From assembly GCA_017886895.1 (NCBI GenBank), contig JAGHJD010000014.1, forward strand, positions 1 to 49,129: a stretch of DNA of 49,129 nucleotides. Reading direction: 5' to 3'. The translations under genes and the position numbers were made by a program. This document shows, piece after piece, positions 8,532 to 18,015 of the stretch. The notes below the pieces were generated by a model that saw only the letters and a program-made list of their open reading frames with translations, did not search any database and was not told the origin of the DNA. The DNA is from Clostridia bacterium (lineage in GTDB: Bacteria; Bacillota; Clostridia; Christensenellales; Borkfalkiaceae). Each line of letters begins with the position of its first letter. Within the stretch, counting starts at the first letter, position 1.

Positions 8532-9814
8532 TAAATTCCCCTCTCCCGAATGATCTTCTTCGCAAGTTTCACGCTCTGCGCGAGGTAGCGCTTGGCGGGG
8601 CAGACGTACGAACAGCACCCGCAGCCGATGCAGGCGGACGCGCCGTAGCGCTTCGCCTCCTCATACTTTTTGGCGAGCAGCGCCTCTTCTATAAAGGTCG
8701 GCGAAAGCCCCATCGGGCACGCCTGCACGCACTTGCCGCAGCCGATGCAGACGGAGCTCTTATTCGCCTCCGCCTCGTTTTCGGAGAGGAACAGCAGCGC
8801 GGAAGTCGTCTTGGTCGCGCAGATCTTCAGCGAAAAGACCGCCTCGCCCATCATCGGACCGCCCGCGACGATGCGCCCGCACTCCTCGTGCGCGCCGCAG
8901 AAATCCGCCACTTCGCGCAAAAGCGTCCCGTTCTTTACCCAGAGGTTCGCGGGGCGCTCCGCCGCGCCGCCCGAGACGGTCATCACCCGCTCGTAGCAGG
9001 GTTCCCCGCGTTCGCACGCCGCGTGTATCGCGTACGCCGTGTGCGCGTTGATGACGACGACGCCCGCGTCGGCGGGCAGTTTTCCCTCGGGCACCTTTCT
9101 GCCCGTGCAGGAATAGATGAGCTGTTTCTCCGCGCCCTGCGGGTAGCGGGTGCGCAGCGGCACGAGCGAGACGCCGTCCGTGCACAGCGGGCGCAGCCGC
9201 TCCATCGCCTCGGGCTTGTTCTTCTCCACGCCGATCAGCACGCGCGCCGCGCCGCAGGCGAGCTGCGCCAGCCTTGCGCCCGAAAGGATCTCCTCCGCAT
9301 GCTCGCGCAGCAGCCTGTCGTCGCAGGTGATGTACGGCTCGCACTCCGCCGCGTTGACGAGCAGCGTATCCGCCTTCCCCTGCACGTTCAGCTTTGCCGC
9401 CGTGGGAAAGCCCGCGCCGCCCATGCCGACGATGCCCGCCGCCGCGATGCGCGCGAGCACCGCCCCGGGCGTGCGCTCCGCAAGGGGCGGGAGCGTGACG
9501 CTCTCGTCCGTAAAGTCGTTTTCGATGAGGACGTGCTCCGCCTTCTTGCCCGCAAAGGTGATGTGCGTGACGATCCCCTTCACCGTTCCCGCCACGGGCG
9601 AGAACACGTTTGCGGACAGCCCTTCCGCGGCGCGCCCGATGAGCCGGCCGCGCAGGACGCGCTCCCCCGCCTGTACGGCGGGAATCGCGGGCGCGCCGAT
9701 ATGCTGCGAGAGGGGCACCCAGACCTCCTTCGGGTCGGGCAGGCGGCCGATCGCCTCGTCTTTACTGTATTGTTTGCACCCCGCGGGATGCACTCCTCCG
9801 CCGAACCGAGCCAA
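8531..9814 (-). CDS. rnfC: Rnf complex subunit C, NADH-binding
   Basis: The peripheral cytoplasmic subunit that reduces NAD+. Visible in order: an N-terminal sandwich domain starting FGGGVHPAGCK, the nucleotide/FMN loop GMGGAGFPTAAK, and two 4Fe-4S motifs near the C-terminus (CIGCGKCVQACPMG and CIGCGCCSYVCPAK). The 427-residue length is typical. It is the first gene of rnfCDGEAB, the usual clostridial order. A near-consensus promoter lies 52-80 nt upstream. Confidence 0.96.
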   Translation of the reverse strand: MARFGGGVHPAGCKQYSKDEAIGRLPDPKEVWVPLSQHIGAPAIPAVQAGERVLRGRLIGRAAEGLSANVFSPVAGTVKGIVTHITFAGKKAEHVLIENDFTDESVTLPPLAERTPGAVLARIAAAGIVGMGGAGFPTAAKLNVQGKADTLLVNAAECEPYITCDDRLLREHAEEILSGARLAQLACGAARVLIGVEKNKPEAMERLRPLCTDGVSLVPLRTRYPQGAEKQLIYSCTGRKVPEGKLPADAGVVVINAHTAYAIHAACERGEPCYERVMTVSGGAAERPANLWVKNGTLLREVADFCGAHEECGRIVAGGPMMGEAVFSLKICATKTTSALLFLSENEAEANKSSVCIGCGKCVQACPMGLSPTFIEEALLAKKYEEAKRYGASACIGCGCCSYVCPAKRYLAQSVKLAKKIIRERGI

Positions 9815-9865
9815 ACAAACCTCCGTACAGGGCGCCGGGGCGCCCGCTTCACCGATATATACCTT

Positions 9866-9894
9866 ATTTTACCACATTTTCCGCACAGTGTAAA
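9866..9894 (-). promoter_or_regulatory. Promoter of the rnf operon
   Basis: TTTACA (-35), exactly 17 nt, TAAAAT (-10) on the minus strand. Each hexamer matches five of six consensus bases. Confidence 0.75.
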
Positions 9895-9924
9895 GAAAAC
9901 CAAAACAAATTTCGGTTTCCCTTG

Positions 9925-10338
9925 CTATAAGCCCGCTTTATACCCGCTATCACGCGAACCCGCCTTCGCCGCGCGCAGCCCCTTTATACCCGAAGCAAAC
10001 TGGTACAGAGAGAGCAGGCACAGGAACACGCCGAACCCGACGCGCAGCGCGCCGCCCGAAACATTCTGCACGAACAGCCCGCCCAGCACGGAGAGGAGCG
10101 TAGCGGGGACGATCATCCACAGCACGCCGCGCGTGTCTAAAAGCCCGTTCTCCGCATGAACGTGCAGCGAGACCGCCGCCATGGGAAGGAAGGTAAGCAG
10201 GTTCACGGACTGCGCCATGTGCTGCGGCACGCCGCACAGCACCGTGAGGATGGGGATGAGCACGCAGCCGCCGCCCATGCCCATGCCGCCGAGGACGCCG
10301 CCCGCAAGCCCCGCAAGAAGATAGACGAGAAAACGCAC
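9925..10338 (-). CDS. Half-size TauE/SafE permease, second gene
   Basis: A 137-residue membrane protein with about four helices and the TauE/SafE signature GMGMGGGCVLIPIL near the N-terminus. Usual TauE/SafE exporters (sulfite, sulfoacetate and related anions) are about 250 residues with two homologous halves. Here each half is its own gene, 12 nt apart. This one probably pairs with the product of 10351-10710. The N-terminal half motif is intact and the ribosome site GAGGGGG is good, so this is a real short gene rather than a fragment. Substrate unknown. Confidence 0.85.
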   Translation of the reverse strand: MRFLVYLLAGLAGGVLGGMGMGGGCVLIPILTVLCGVPQHMAQSVNLLTFLPMAAVSLHVHAENGLLDTRGVLWMIVPATLLSVLGGLFVQNVSGGALRVGFGVFLCLLSLYQFASGIKGLRAAKAGSRDSGYKAGL

Positions 10339-10350
10339 CGCTCCCCCTCC

Positions 10351-10710
10351 TCACACGATCATGCGCACGCCCGCCGCGAACATCACGGCGGCAAACACGA
10401 GCGTTGCGGCGGCGGGCGAAATGACGCCGAGCAGGTTCGCGCCCGCCGCCCCGCCCGCCAAAACGCCCAGCCCGACGGCGAGAAAGAGCTCCGCGTCGAA
10501 CCAACCGCCCGCGAGATACACGGCGGCGCTCGCCAGGCAGACGGGCAGGATGATCAGGATCGCCGTCGCGTGCGCGACGAGCGGCGCCCTGCCGTTCGCC
10601 TGCAAAAGGGGGACGACGATCATGCCGCCGCCTCCGCCGAACAATCCGTTCACCGCGCCCGTCAGCATGCCCGCGCCGCACAGTTTCGCGATCTTTTTCA
10701 CTTCTGTCAT
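10351..10710 (-). CDS. Half-size TauE/SafE permease, first gene
   Basis: A 119-residue membrane protein with about four helices and the motif NGLFGGGGGMIVVPLL. It is homologous to its neighbour and the two likely form a heterodimer equal to one full transporter. The start ATG 10710 is chosen because GAGGAGGGG lies just upstream; an ATG 39 nt earlier gives a non-family extension. Confidence 0.85.
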   Translation of the reverse strand: MTEVKKIAKLCGAGMLTGAVNGLFGGGGGMIVVPLLQANGRAPLVAHATAILIILPVCLASAAVYLAGGWFDAELFLAVGLGVLAGGAAGANLLGVISPAAATLVFAAVMFAAGVRMIV

Positions 10711-10970
10711 TTCCCCTCCTCTTCGGGCGGACGCCGCCCCTTTCCGCATTTATTTTATAGTTTGCGCCCGCGCGCGAAAATCATGAATGCGCGCGCCGTG
10801 CGCACCGCCCGAAACACGCGCCCGAAAAACAGGCGGCAAACGCAAAGAAATCCGAATTTTTCATCGTTTTTTTACTGTTATTGCTTGCTTTTAGACGCCT
10901 TTTATATTAAAATAAGATAGTACGATTTGAAAAGATTGTAATTTCTATTTCTCAATGCAAAAGGTGTTCT
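10711..10970. other. Divergent intergenic region
   Basis: It separates the TauE pair (minus) from the large surface protein gene (plus) and must carry both promoters. The right part is AT-rich; a weak TTGCTT ... TATTAA pair near 10880-10910 could serve the + strand gene. I see no RNA gene. Confidence 0.35.
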
Positions 10971-13900
10971 ATGGCTAAAAGCAACAAATCCGCAAAGCTG
11001 AGGATCATTCCCCTGGTGCTGAGCATCCTCATGGTGCTCTCGTTCGGGCTGTTCGCTCTGTGCGCATGCTCGACGGACGACGAGGAGGACGACAGCTCGA
11101 GCGAGACCCGCACGGATACGCAGACTTTTTCCAATGCGGACTTCGAGTACTTTACGGACAGCGACGGCAGCTATGTGATCGGCAGCGCGGACAGTTGGAC
11201 GAGCTCCTCCGTCTCCAACGACAGCAACGTGAGCGCCAGCTCCTCTTCCGCAAAGTCCGGCATCGTCGACACGGCGAGCAGTACCGTGTTCGACGAGACG
11301 AGCTGGGAAGCGTACAAAGACGATCCCGAAAACAGCACCTTCGACTGGAGCGGCTTCTATTACGCATACAAAGATTATGTGTACTATGACAGCCTCGACG
11401 AAGAGGATGATGCGGACGAGCTCGAGGACGCCGTCTATTATACCGACGTAGACAACTACTACGATATACCCGGATGGGACATCTACTCCGCCTATCTCGA
11501 TTCGCTGAACACGGACGGGGAGAGCGGCGCAGACTTCACCGATTCGGACACCATCCTCAGCGACGAATACAAGGACGCGTTCATCGAGTATATCCGCGCC
11601 CTCAACCCCGGCACGCACTGGACGGGCAGCTACGATGAAGAGACGCTGAACGAGGAGAAGGGAACGCACGTTCTGATGCTGCACAACTACCGCACCGCAG
11701 GCTACGGCACGGCGATGCAGTACGCCTCTTCCTCCATCACCCTGCAGGCGGGCACGGCGGCGTCCGTTTCCGTCTGGGTCAAGACTTCCGACCTCACCTA
11801 CAACGACGGCACGAGCGTTGCCGCCGGCAACCGCGGCGCGTTCATCGAGATCAGCAACACGGTGGGCGGCACCACGCAGGATTCGCTGGTCGTGCGCAAC
11901 ATCAACACCGAAGTACAGAACACTACGGGCGAAAACAACGGCTGGATGCAGTACACCTTCTATGTGCGCGCATCCTCCTATGCCGATACGACCTTTACGG
12001 TCAACCTCGGGCTGGGCAGGCAGGCGGCGGGCAACACCGCGAACTACTACGACTATGTGCAGGGCTACGCCTTCTTCGACGACCTGACTTACAATGTGTT
12101 CAAAGCGAGCGATTGGGACACCGTCGTCGGCGGTATCTATAACGGCGGCGACCTCGACGTCGACGGCGACGGCACGGAAGAGACGCCCGCCGCCGCGCAG
12201 AAGACATGCACGCTCGACACCTCTTCCCTCTCCGACAAGGGCAAATTCGACGCGCAGGACACCTCTCTCGGCAGCTATGCGACGGTGTTTGCGCTCGATC
12301 TGGACGAGCTGACCGACGCCGACGGCAGCGTGGCGACGCCCGTCACGATCAGCACGACCGCCGAAAAGACGACGGACGACCGCGGGAACACCGTCGACAG
12401 CTATCTGACCAACGGCAACTTGCTCTACGGCGACAACGACGGGACGCGCTCGGGCGTAAAGAGCGCCTCGGACATTACGGGCGGCTCCTATCCCGAGACC
12501 GTTCAAGACGACTTTGCGAATTTTGCGGATCTCCCCTTCGGGAGCAACAGCATCCTGATGCTGTACAGCGGCAAGGGCGCGCCCTACACCGCTGCCGTCA
12601 GCAACACTGCTTTCTCCGTCGCCAAGGGCGAGACGCTGATGGTCTCCTTCTGGGTCAAGACTTCGGACATGGCGAACGGCACGGGCGCGACGGTGACGCT
12701 CATCGACGGCGAAACGGAGACCGCGATTGGCGCGGTCGACACCACGACGCTCGACACCGTGGACATTTCCGACGACTACAACAAGACGGAGGACATTTTC
12801 GACGGCTGGCAGTTCTGCGCCTTCTATGTGACGAACCAGCAGGACAACTCGCTGACCTTCACTCTCGAGTTCTCCATCGGTCCCACGACGATCACGGGCA
12901 CCTCCATCACGGACTATGTGCCGGGCTACGCGGCGTTCGCAAACCTTTCGACTTATAAGATGACGGACGAACAGGCAGAACTTGCCGCCACGGGCGACTA
13001 TGCGGTATCCGTCGAGCTGACGGGCGATACCTATTCGGATGCGCCCACGTTCGACACCCCCGCCACCAACGACAAGTCTCTTGAGACCGGCATTGCGAAC
13101 CCCGGCAACTACACGGGCGTATACGGCGGCAGCTACTACGTCGGCGGCAGCGACCCGAGCGTGAGCGACGGCCAGAACGTGCAGTCGGCGGAGATCTCCG
13201 CGGGGCTTCTGAGCCGCGACTATGCCTCCGACTATGCAGACGACGCGCAGAACGGGACTTGGGTAGACGTATTCGAGGCTGTCAACGACACTACAAATCT
13301 TCTCAGCAGCGACAACTGGTGGAGCGCGTATATCGGCGCCGACTGCACGCAGCCGCTCATCATCGCGAAGACGGTAGCGGATTCCTACGGGTTCGTCGCG
13401 AATACCGAATCCTCCGTCTCTACAAGTTCGTATGCGCAGGTCGTTGTCCGCGTCAAGCTCTCCCCTCACACGCGCGCAGCCGTCTACCTCATTGACACGA
13501 CGGAGCCGGACATCAACGATCCCGCCGATGAAGGTAAGCTGCAGTATGCCGACAAACTCAAACACGAGACGGGCATCAGCTACCGCTACGATGAGGACGG
13601 CAACCTCGTCAACCTTGACCCCGACGACGATAACTTCGACAGGCGCGACAACATCCTCCTCTACTATCAGGACAACGGGCTGTGGGCGAAGGAGCGCAAC
13701 TACACGGGCAGCGAGCTCTACGCGAACCTCTCCAACTACGAAACGGACGAGGACGGCAACCTGACCGACGGTGCGGACACGATCATCTACTATCTGCACG
13801 ACGGCGCGTATTACCGCTACTACGATGCGGACAGCGACACCTATGAAGTCGAAGTCAAAGACTTCACGGAGGCGGGCATCGACCTCACGGGCGCGCAACT

Positions 13901-14900
13901 GCAGGCTACCTCCGAACACGACCTGTACCAAGTCGTAGAAAACGACACGGCAGACGTCTCCGGCTGGATCTATATCCGCTTCTTCATCGCGAGCGGTGAC
14001 GAGAGCAAGAGCTACCGTCTCGAATTCTGGTCCGGCGACCGCGAGGGCGAGAGCGGCTCGACGACCGATGCCTCTGCGGACAGCGCGAACTACGTCATCT
14101 TCGACGTCGTGCAGTACAGCGACCTCGACGAGACCTCCTTCAACAACCTCATCGACGCGCAGATGACGACGCTTGCCAAAGCGCTGAACTACACCGACGC
14201 CGATGCGCTGGAAGAGGCATATCTCGCCGATCCCACGAAGTTCATGAACGGATTTACCGACAGCGATACCGTCGACGGCGAGCTCGTCTACTTCCATTAC
14301 TCTCTGTACGACGACAACAGCTACGCGCCGTTCGACGCCGACCGCACGGACGGGGACGACCCCTATTCCTCGTACGACCCTACGTCCTACGAGAACACGG
14401 TCTCCTACCTCAAGTATTCCTTTGAGGATTCTGGCAGAACGTATTACGACACCTATGTGAACTATGCAGCAAGCGAAGTCAGCGTGTCCGATTCTTCGAG
14501 CAGCGACGATACGACCGACGAGGATACGACGCCCACGCCCGACTACAACATCTGGCTGCTCATCTCCTCTATCCTGCTCGCGGCGGCGCTCATCATCACC
14601 CTGCTTGCCCTGCTGCTGCGCAAACTGCTCTCCGGCATGAAGCGCAAGGGCGACACCAAGAAGGCGCCCGCATACAGCAACAGGCGCGAGATGTATATCC
14701 GCAAGCTCAGGCAGGAAGAAACGGAGCGCGAAGATGAACCCGAAGAGAACGAAGAAGATCTCTTCACCGACGCCGAGCTGTACAACGAAACGGAACAGCC
14801 CGAGGGCGAAGAGAGTAACGCGCCCGAGGAGAGCGGCACGGACGGCGAATCTTCCGAACAGAAAGACGGCGGCTCGTCCGATGACGGCAAAAACGAATAA
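10971..14900 (+). CDS. Large acidic surface protein with three jelly-roll-like modules
   Basis: I do not recognise this 1309-residue protein as a named family. The N-terminus is a signal peptide ending LFALCACS, a possible lipobox with Cys33. Three similar modules follow at about 232-378, 527-663 and 795-1049. Each has a VSVWVKTSD-like strand, a GW.Q/I.F.V strand and a closing Y-A-F-F-D-D-L-like strand, reminiscent of carbohydrate-binding beta-sandwich domains. The third has an acidic insertion (850-960). A single helix (1193-1217) follows with a basic stop-transfer (KLLSGMKRKG). The tail of about 90 acidic residues is predicted cytoplasmic. Asp, Ser, Thr and Tyr are very abundant outside. 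The start has AAGGTG upstream. A sugar- or surface-binding adhesin role is only inference. Confidence 0.85.
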   Translation: MAKSNKSAKLRIIPLVLSILMVLSFGLFALCACSTDDEEDDSSSETRTDTQTFSNADFEYFTDSDGSYVIGSADSWTSSSVSNDSNVSASSSSAKSGIVDTASSTVFDETSWEAYKDDPENSTFDWSGFYYAYKDYVYYDSLDEEDDADELEDAVYYTDVDNYYDIPGWDIYSAYLDSLNTDGESGADFTDSDTILSDEYKDAFIEYIRALNPGTHWTGSYDEETLNEEKGTHVLMLHNYRTAGYGTAMQYASSSITLQAGTAASVSVWVKTSDLTYNDGTSVAAGNRGAFIEISNTVGGTTQDSLVVRNINTEVQNTTGENNGWMQYTFYVRASSYADTTFTVNLGLGRQAAGNTANYYDYVQGYAFFDDLTYNVFKASDWDTVVGGIYNGGDLDVDGDGTEETPAAAQKTCTLDTSSLSDKGKFDAQDTSLGSYATVFALDLDELTDADGSVATPVTISTTAEKTTDDRGNTVDSYLTNGNLLYGDNDGTRSGVKSASDITGGSYPETVQDDFANFADLPFGSNSILMLYSGKGAPYTAAVSNTAFSVAKGETLMVSFWVKTSDMANGTGATVTLIDGETETAIGAVDTTTLDTVDISDDYNKTEDIFDGWQFCAFYVTNQQDNSLTFTLEFSIGPTTITGTSITDYVPGYAAFANLSTYKMTDEQAELAATGDYAVSVELTGDTYSDAPTFDTPATNDKSLETGIANPGNYTGVYGGSYYVGGSDPSVSDGQNVQSAEISAGLLSRDYASDYADDAQNGTWVDVFEAVNDTTNLLSSDNWWSAYIGADCTQPLIIAKTVADSYGFVANTESSVSTSSYAQVVVRVKLSPHTRAAVYLIDTTEPDINDPADEGKLQYADKLKHETGISYRYDEDGNLVNLDPDDDNFDRRDNILLYYQDNGLWAKERNYTGSELYANLSNYETDEDGNLTDGADTIIYYLHDGAYYRYYDADSDTYEVEVKDFTEAGIDLTGAQLQATSEHDLYQVVENDTADVSGWIYIRFFIASGDESKSYRLEFWSGDREGESGSTTDASADSANYVIFDVVQYSDLDETSFNNLIDAQMTTLAKALNYTDADALEEAYLADPTKFMNGFTDSDTVDGELVYFHYSLYDDNSYAPFDADRTDGDDPYSSYDPTSYENTVSYLKYSFEDSGRTYYDTYVNYAASEVSVSDSSSSDDTTDEDTTPTPDYNIWLLISSILLAAALIITLLALLLRKLLSGMKRKGDTKKAPAYSNRREMYIRKLRQEETEREDEPEENEEDLFTDAELYNETEQPEGEESNAPEESGTDGESSEQKDGGSSDDGKNE

Positions 14901-14925
14901 CGCGGAGACCTGTCCGCAACTGAAA

Positions 14926-14957
14926 AAGAGGATGCTCTGACGAGCATCCTCTTTTTT
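14926..14957 (+). terminator. Terminator of the large surface protein gene
   Basis: An 11-bp stem (AAGAGGATGCT / AGCATCCTCTT, loop of six) runs into TTTTTT, 25 nt after the stop codon. Confidence 0.92.
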
Positions 14958-15000
14958 GCGCCCATGGGCGCCCCTGCCCAAATTTTATTGGCTTTGGCGC

Positions 15001-15161
15001 GGTCTCGGCGGCTTTGGCGCAGCTTTTTTGGTATTGGCGCGGTCTCGGCGGCTTTGGCGGAGTTTTTTTGGTACTGCCGCGGTCTCGGCGGCTTTGGCGG
15101 AGCTTTTTTGGGACTGCCGCGGTCTCGGCGACTTTGGGCGCAGTTTTTTTGGTACTGCCGC
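15001..15161. repeat. 40-bp minisatellite, four units
   Basis: Units start at 15001, 15041, 15081 and 15121 (the last has one extra base), each opening GGTCTCGGCG(G/A)CTTTGG. A partial unit precedes at about 14986-15000. There are no spacers between units, and 40 is not a multiple of three, so neither CRISPR nor a coding repeat. Confidence 0.9.
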
Positions 15162-15308
15162 GGCTTCATTGGCTTACAGCTTCCATTGGTTCTCGCGAGA
15201 AAAATATTGCCGCAAAATACAGCCGCATTTGCAGAAGTTTTGCGTGCAGGACGACCTCTGCCGCGGCGCCGCGGTTTTGTACGAGCTGAGACTTCCGTAC
15301 ACGAAAAA

Positions 15309-15329
15309 ACAGGCGGTACAACCGCCTGT
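15309..15329 (-). terminator. Terminator downstream of the RsmF-like gene
   Basis: A 9-bp stem (ACAGGCGGT / ACCGCCTGT) is followed on the minus strand by TTTTTT. It lies about 145 nt past the stop at 15473. Two copies of CCGCAAAAGCGGCGGCAG (about 15389 and 15446) stand between them. Confidence 0.7.
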
Positions 15330-15472
15330 CCGCTTTTTCTCGCAGACTGCACCGGCAACAGTGTGCCGCCCGACCGACAGTCTCGCACCGCAAAAGCGGC
15401 GGCAGGCAGCATGTTCAGCCCGCCTGTTTGCTTTTTCCTGCCGCACCGCAAAAGCGGCGGCAGACTGAATGT

Positions 15473-16765
15473 TCAGCACAGCCTGCGGCGCAGCCCTTTG
15501 GGCAGATGATTTTTCAGCGTCCCACCGACGCTCTTTGCAAGCCCCAGGGCATAGCCGCCGTACGTCACGGCGCACCAGCCGCGCAGAGCAGGTCCTGTAA
15601 GTTGTTCGCCCGCAAAATACCGTGCAGCGCTCTCTTCGTCCAGCTCTATACGGCTTTTGAAAGGACAGGCGGGCGCGGCGAGTGCGAGCGCGTGCGACGG
15701 CTCGAACCGCTCCCCTCCCTTTATTTCGCCGAGTTTCAGCCCCGCACGCAGGACGCGGATACCATGAAGCGGCGGCAGCTCTTCGGGCAGAAGGCAGAGC
15801 GCATCCCCGAACCGCGCGATCGTGCCCCCTGCCGAACCCTCCATGTATTCGCCTTCAAATCTGCGGAAGAGCGCGAGAGAGCGCCTGTCTGCCTGCGGTA
15901 TCCGCTCCCGAGCGGCGGGCGGCGCATTTTCTTTAGACGATGCGAACAGAGCGGCATAGTGCCCCTCTCCCCGCACGCGGTGCGGATACAGCTTTGTTTC
16001 GGAGAGCAGGGAAAACTGCGGGAAAGTGCGCGCAAACCAGCGCGCATTCTCCTCATCCTCCTCTTCGGAAAAGGTGCAGGTGGAATAGACGAGTTTCCCG
16101 CCCGCCGCAAACATAGCAGCCGCGCTCTCCAAAATCTTTTTCTGCCGCGCCGCACACATGCGGACGTTCTCCTCGCTCCACTCCACGGCTGCGGCAGGTT
16201 CTTTGCGCAGCATGCCCTCGCCCGAACAGGGCGCGTCGACGAGGATCTTATCGAAATACCCGCCCCACCGCATGGCAAGCTCCGCGGGGTCGGCGCAGGT
16301 CACGACGGCATTGACGACGCCCAGCCGCTCGACGTTCTGCAAGAGCACGGACGCGCGGTCGGGAACTTTTTCGTTGAGGACGAGGACGCCCCTGCCGCAC
16401 ATTGCCTGTGCAAGCTGCGTCCCCTTCCCGCCCGGCGCGCTGCATAGATCGAGCACGCGCTCACCGGGGCGCACGTCCAGAAGCGGCGCGGCGCACATGG
16501 CGCTCGGCTCCTGCACATAGTACAGGCCCGCGTCGTGGTAGAAACTGCGCCCCGCCTTTTCGGCGGCAACCAAAAAGCCGTTCCTCTCCCAGGAAACCTG
16601 TTCGAGCGGGAACGGCGATATTTTTTTAAATTCTTCCGCTGAAATTTTCAGCGTGTTGACGCGCAGTCCGCGCACGGGCGGCTCGTGCAGGCACGCCTCG
16701 TAGGCGAGATATTCCGCGCCGAGCTGTACGCGCATGCGCGAAAGGAACCGTTCGGGCACGTTCAT
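15473..16765 (-). CDS. RsmF-like rRNA cytosine-C5 methyltransferase
   Basis: A NOL1/NOP2/Sun family enzyme that methylates cytosine C5 in rRNA with SAM. The SAM loop LDLCSAPGGKGTQLA is followed by DAPCSGEGMLRKE and YSTCTFSEEEDEEN, whose cysteines are the product-release and catalytic residues. A C-terminal region of about 130 residues resembles the RNA-binding domain of RsmF/YebU-type enzymes. At 430 residues it is of normal size. ATG 16765 overlaps the stop of the upstream exonuclease gene (ATGA). Confidence 0.92.
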   Translation of the reverse strand: MNVPERFLSRMRVQLGAEYLAYEACLHEPPVRGLRVNTLKISAEEFKKISPFPLEQVSWERNGFLVAAEKAGRSFYHDAGLYYVQEPSAMCAAPLLDVRPGERVLDLCSAPGGKGTQLAQAMCGRGVLVLNEKVPDRASVLLQNVERLGVVNAVVTCADPAELAMRWGGYFDKILVDAPCSGEGMLRKEPAAAVEWSEENVRMCAARQKKILESAAAMFAAGGKLVYSTCTFSEEEDEENARWFARTFPQFSLLSETKLYPHRVRGEGHYAALFASSKENAPPAARERIPQADRRSLALFRRFEGEYMEGSAGGTIARFGDALCLLPEELPPLHGIRVLRAGLKLGEIKGGERFEPSHALALAAPACPFKSRIELDEESAARYFAGEQLTGPALRGWCAVTYGGYALGLAKSVGGTLKNHLPKGLRRRLC

Positions 16766-17742
16766 GTCGGCAATTCCGCCCCCAGCATCTGCTGCAACTC
16801 CGAAAGAGTATAAATTTCCCCGATCTGCCCCGCGTCTTTGAGCTTTCGCGCCGTCTCCGCGCGGGGGCTTGCATCGTCCTCGCCCGTCACGAACACGTTA
16901 CAGCCCGCAAGTTTGAGCGAATATTTCCCGCCCCTTTTTACGATCTCTTTGACGAGCCCCTTCGCAAGAGGAACTTCCTCTTCGATACAGCGTGAAAAAC
17001 TGAACTTTTTCCCCTTCAGCTCCTCGCTCTGCGGGCGCACGCGGTAGCCGTACACAAAGTCGTTGAACTTGGAGCGGCGTTCGCCGCGCTCGCGCTTTTG
17101 CCGCCTCTTTTCGGCGAGATATTCGCTCCGCCGCTGCGACACGCAGCCCGAATACTGCCCGTTCGCGATCCTGCCCAAACGGATGCCGTATTTTTGCAAA
17201 AGCTCCGGCACCGTGCAGCCGTCATGCTCGCACATCTCCTGCGCGACGCGCATGGTCGCATAGGCGTCGTCCGCCGCGCGGTGCGGCGTATAGTCGATCT
17301 CAAAAATTTTGGTCAGCGCCTCCAGCCCCATCTGCTTGTCAAACGTCTCCGTCATCGCCATGTACAGCACCTGCGTATCCGCAAAGCGGAAACGGAAGGA
17401 GGGAAGGTGGTAGCGGCGCGTCTCGAGGTTGAGGTACTTCACATCGTTCATCGCGGCGTGCCCGAACACGAGCTTATCCTCTCCTTCGAGGAGCTCTTTG
17501 ATGCGCGGATAGAACTTTTTGAAATCGGGCAGCTTGGAAAAACTGTCATAGTCGTACGGGAGCACGATACCGCCCCCGCCGCGGTTGTCGGTGAGGTGGA
17601 ACCGCCCGTTCGGGTTGATGAGGATGTCCTCTTTTTCCAGAATATTGAACTGCTCGTCTGCCACACAGTAGCCAAAAACGCAGATCTTCGCCACGTTTTT
17701 GTAGACGCAGGCGCACTCGATGTCAAAAAAAACGTACTTCAT
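16762..17742 (-). CDS. DEDD-type 3'-5' exonuclease
   Basis: A 326-residue DnaQ-like exonuclease. Catalytic residues are visible in order: FDIE (Asp7, Glu9), GHAAMNDVKYL (Exo II Asp) and HRAADDAYAT (Exo III His and Asp). The C-terminal part, rich in basic residues (LAEKRRQKRERGERR), leads into a small domain with CNVFVTGEDDASPRAETARKL that resembles a BRCT-like or dinB-type fold. Start ATG 17742 is chosen because family homology begins there; the ribosome site is weak. RNA or DNA substrate is not clear. Confidence 0.85.
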   Translation of the reverse strand: MKYVFFDIECACVYKNVAKICVFGYCVADEQFNILEKEDILINPNGRFHLTDNRGGGGIVLPYDYDSFSKLPDFKKFYPRIKELLEGEDKLVFGHAAMNDVKYLNLETRRYHLPSFRFRFADTQVLYMAMTETFDKQMGLEALTKIFEIDYTPHRAADDAYATMRVAQEMCEHDGCTVPELLQKYGIRLGRIANGQYSGCVSQRRSEYLAEKRRQKRERGERRSKFNDFVYGYRVRPQSEELKGKKFSFSRCIEEEVPLAKGLVKEIVKRGGKYSLKLAGCNVFVTGEDDASPRAETARKLKDAGQIGEIYTLSELQQMLGAELPT

Positions 17743-17840
17743 ACAGCCGCCGGAGTGTAAATCTTCTCTGCTGAAAATTATAGCACACATTCCGACGATT
17801 GTAAAGTTATTTGCGCTGGCGCGGCAGGAACAGAAAAAGA

Positions 17841-17895
17841 CTTTCCCGCACGGCACGGGAAAGCGCGCGGGACCGCAAAATACGGTCCCGCGCGC
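17841..17895 (-). terminator. Double hairpin terminator of the ferritin-like gene
   Basis: A perfect 13-bp stem (17863-17875 with 17883-17895) is followed on the minus strand by a second stem (CTTTCCCG / CGGGAAAG) and then TCTTTTTC. Confidence 0.8.
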
Positions 17896-18015
17896 GTCCT
17901 CTCTTATTCCGCTGTTACGCGCCTTTTTTTGCCGCGCGCACTGTTCCGCTGTTGCGCGCCCTTGCTGCGCGTTCTGTTAAGCGTTTACAGGCTTTGATAC
18001 GCGTTCTGTTATGGT
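17896..18015. repeat. Short degenerate repeats before the ferritin-like stop
   Basis: Loose repeats of a CGCTGTTACGCGCC / CGTTCTGTTA type, about four copies. No gene is seen. Confidence 0.4.

Noticed and set aside
10902..14981. Minus-strand open frame of 1359 codons opposite the large surface protein
   Set aside because: It is the shadow of the Asp/Ser/Thr-rich + strand gene: valine- and arginine-rich with no domain, no ribosome site and no start context. The + strand gene has a signal peptide, membrane helix and terminator.
15001..15161. Possible CRISPR array
   Set aside because: The units are directly adjacent with no unique spacers and there are no cas genes in the window.
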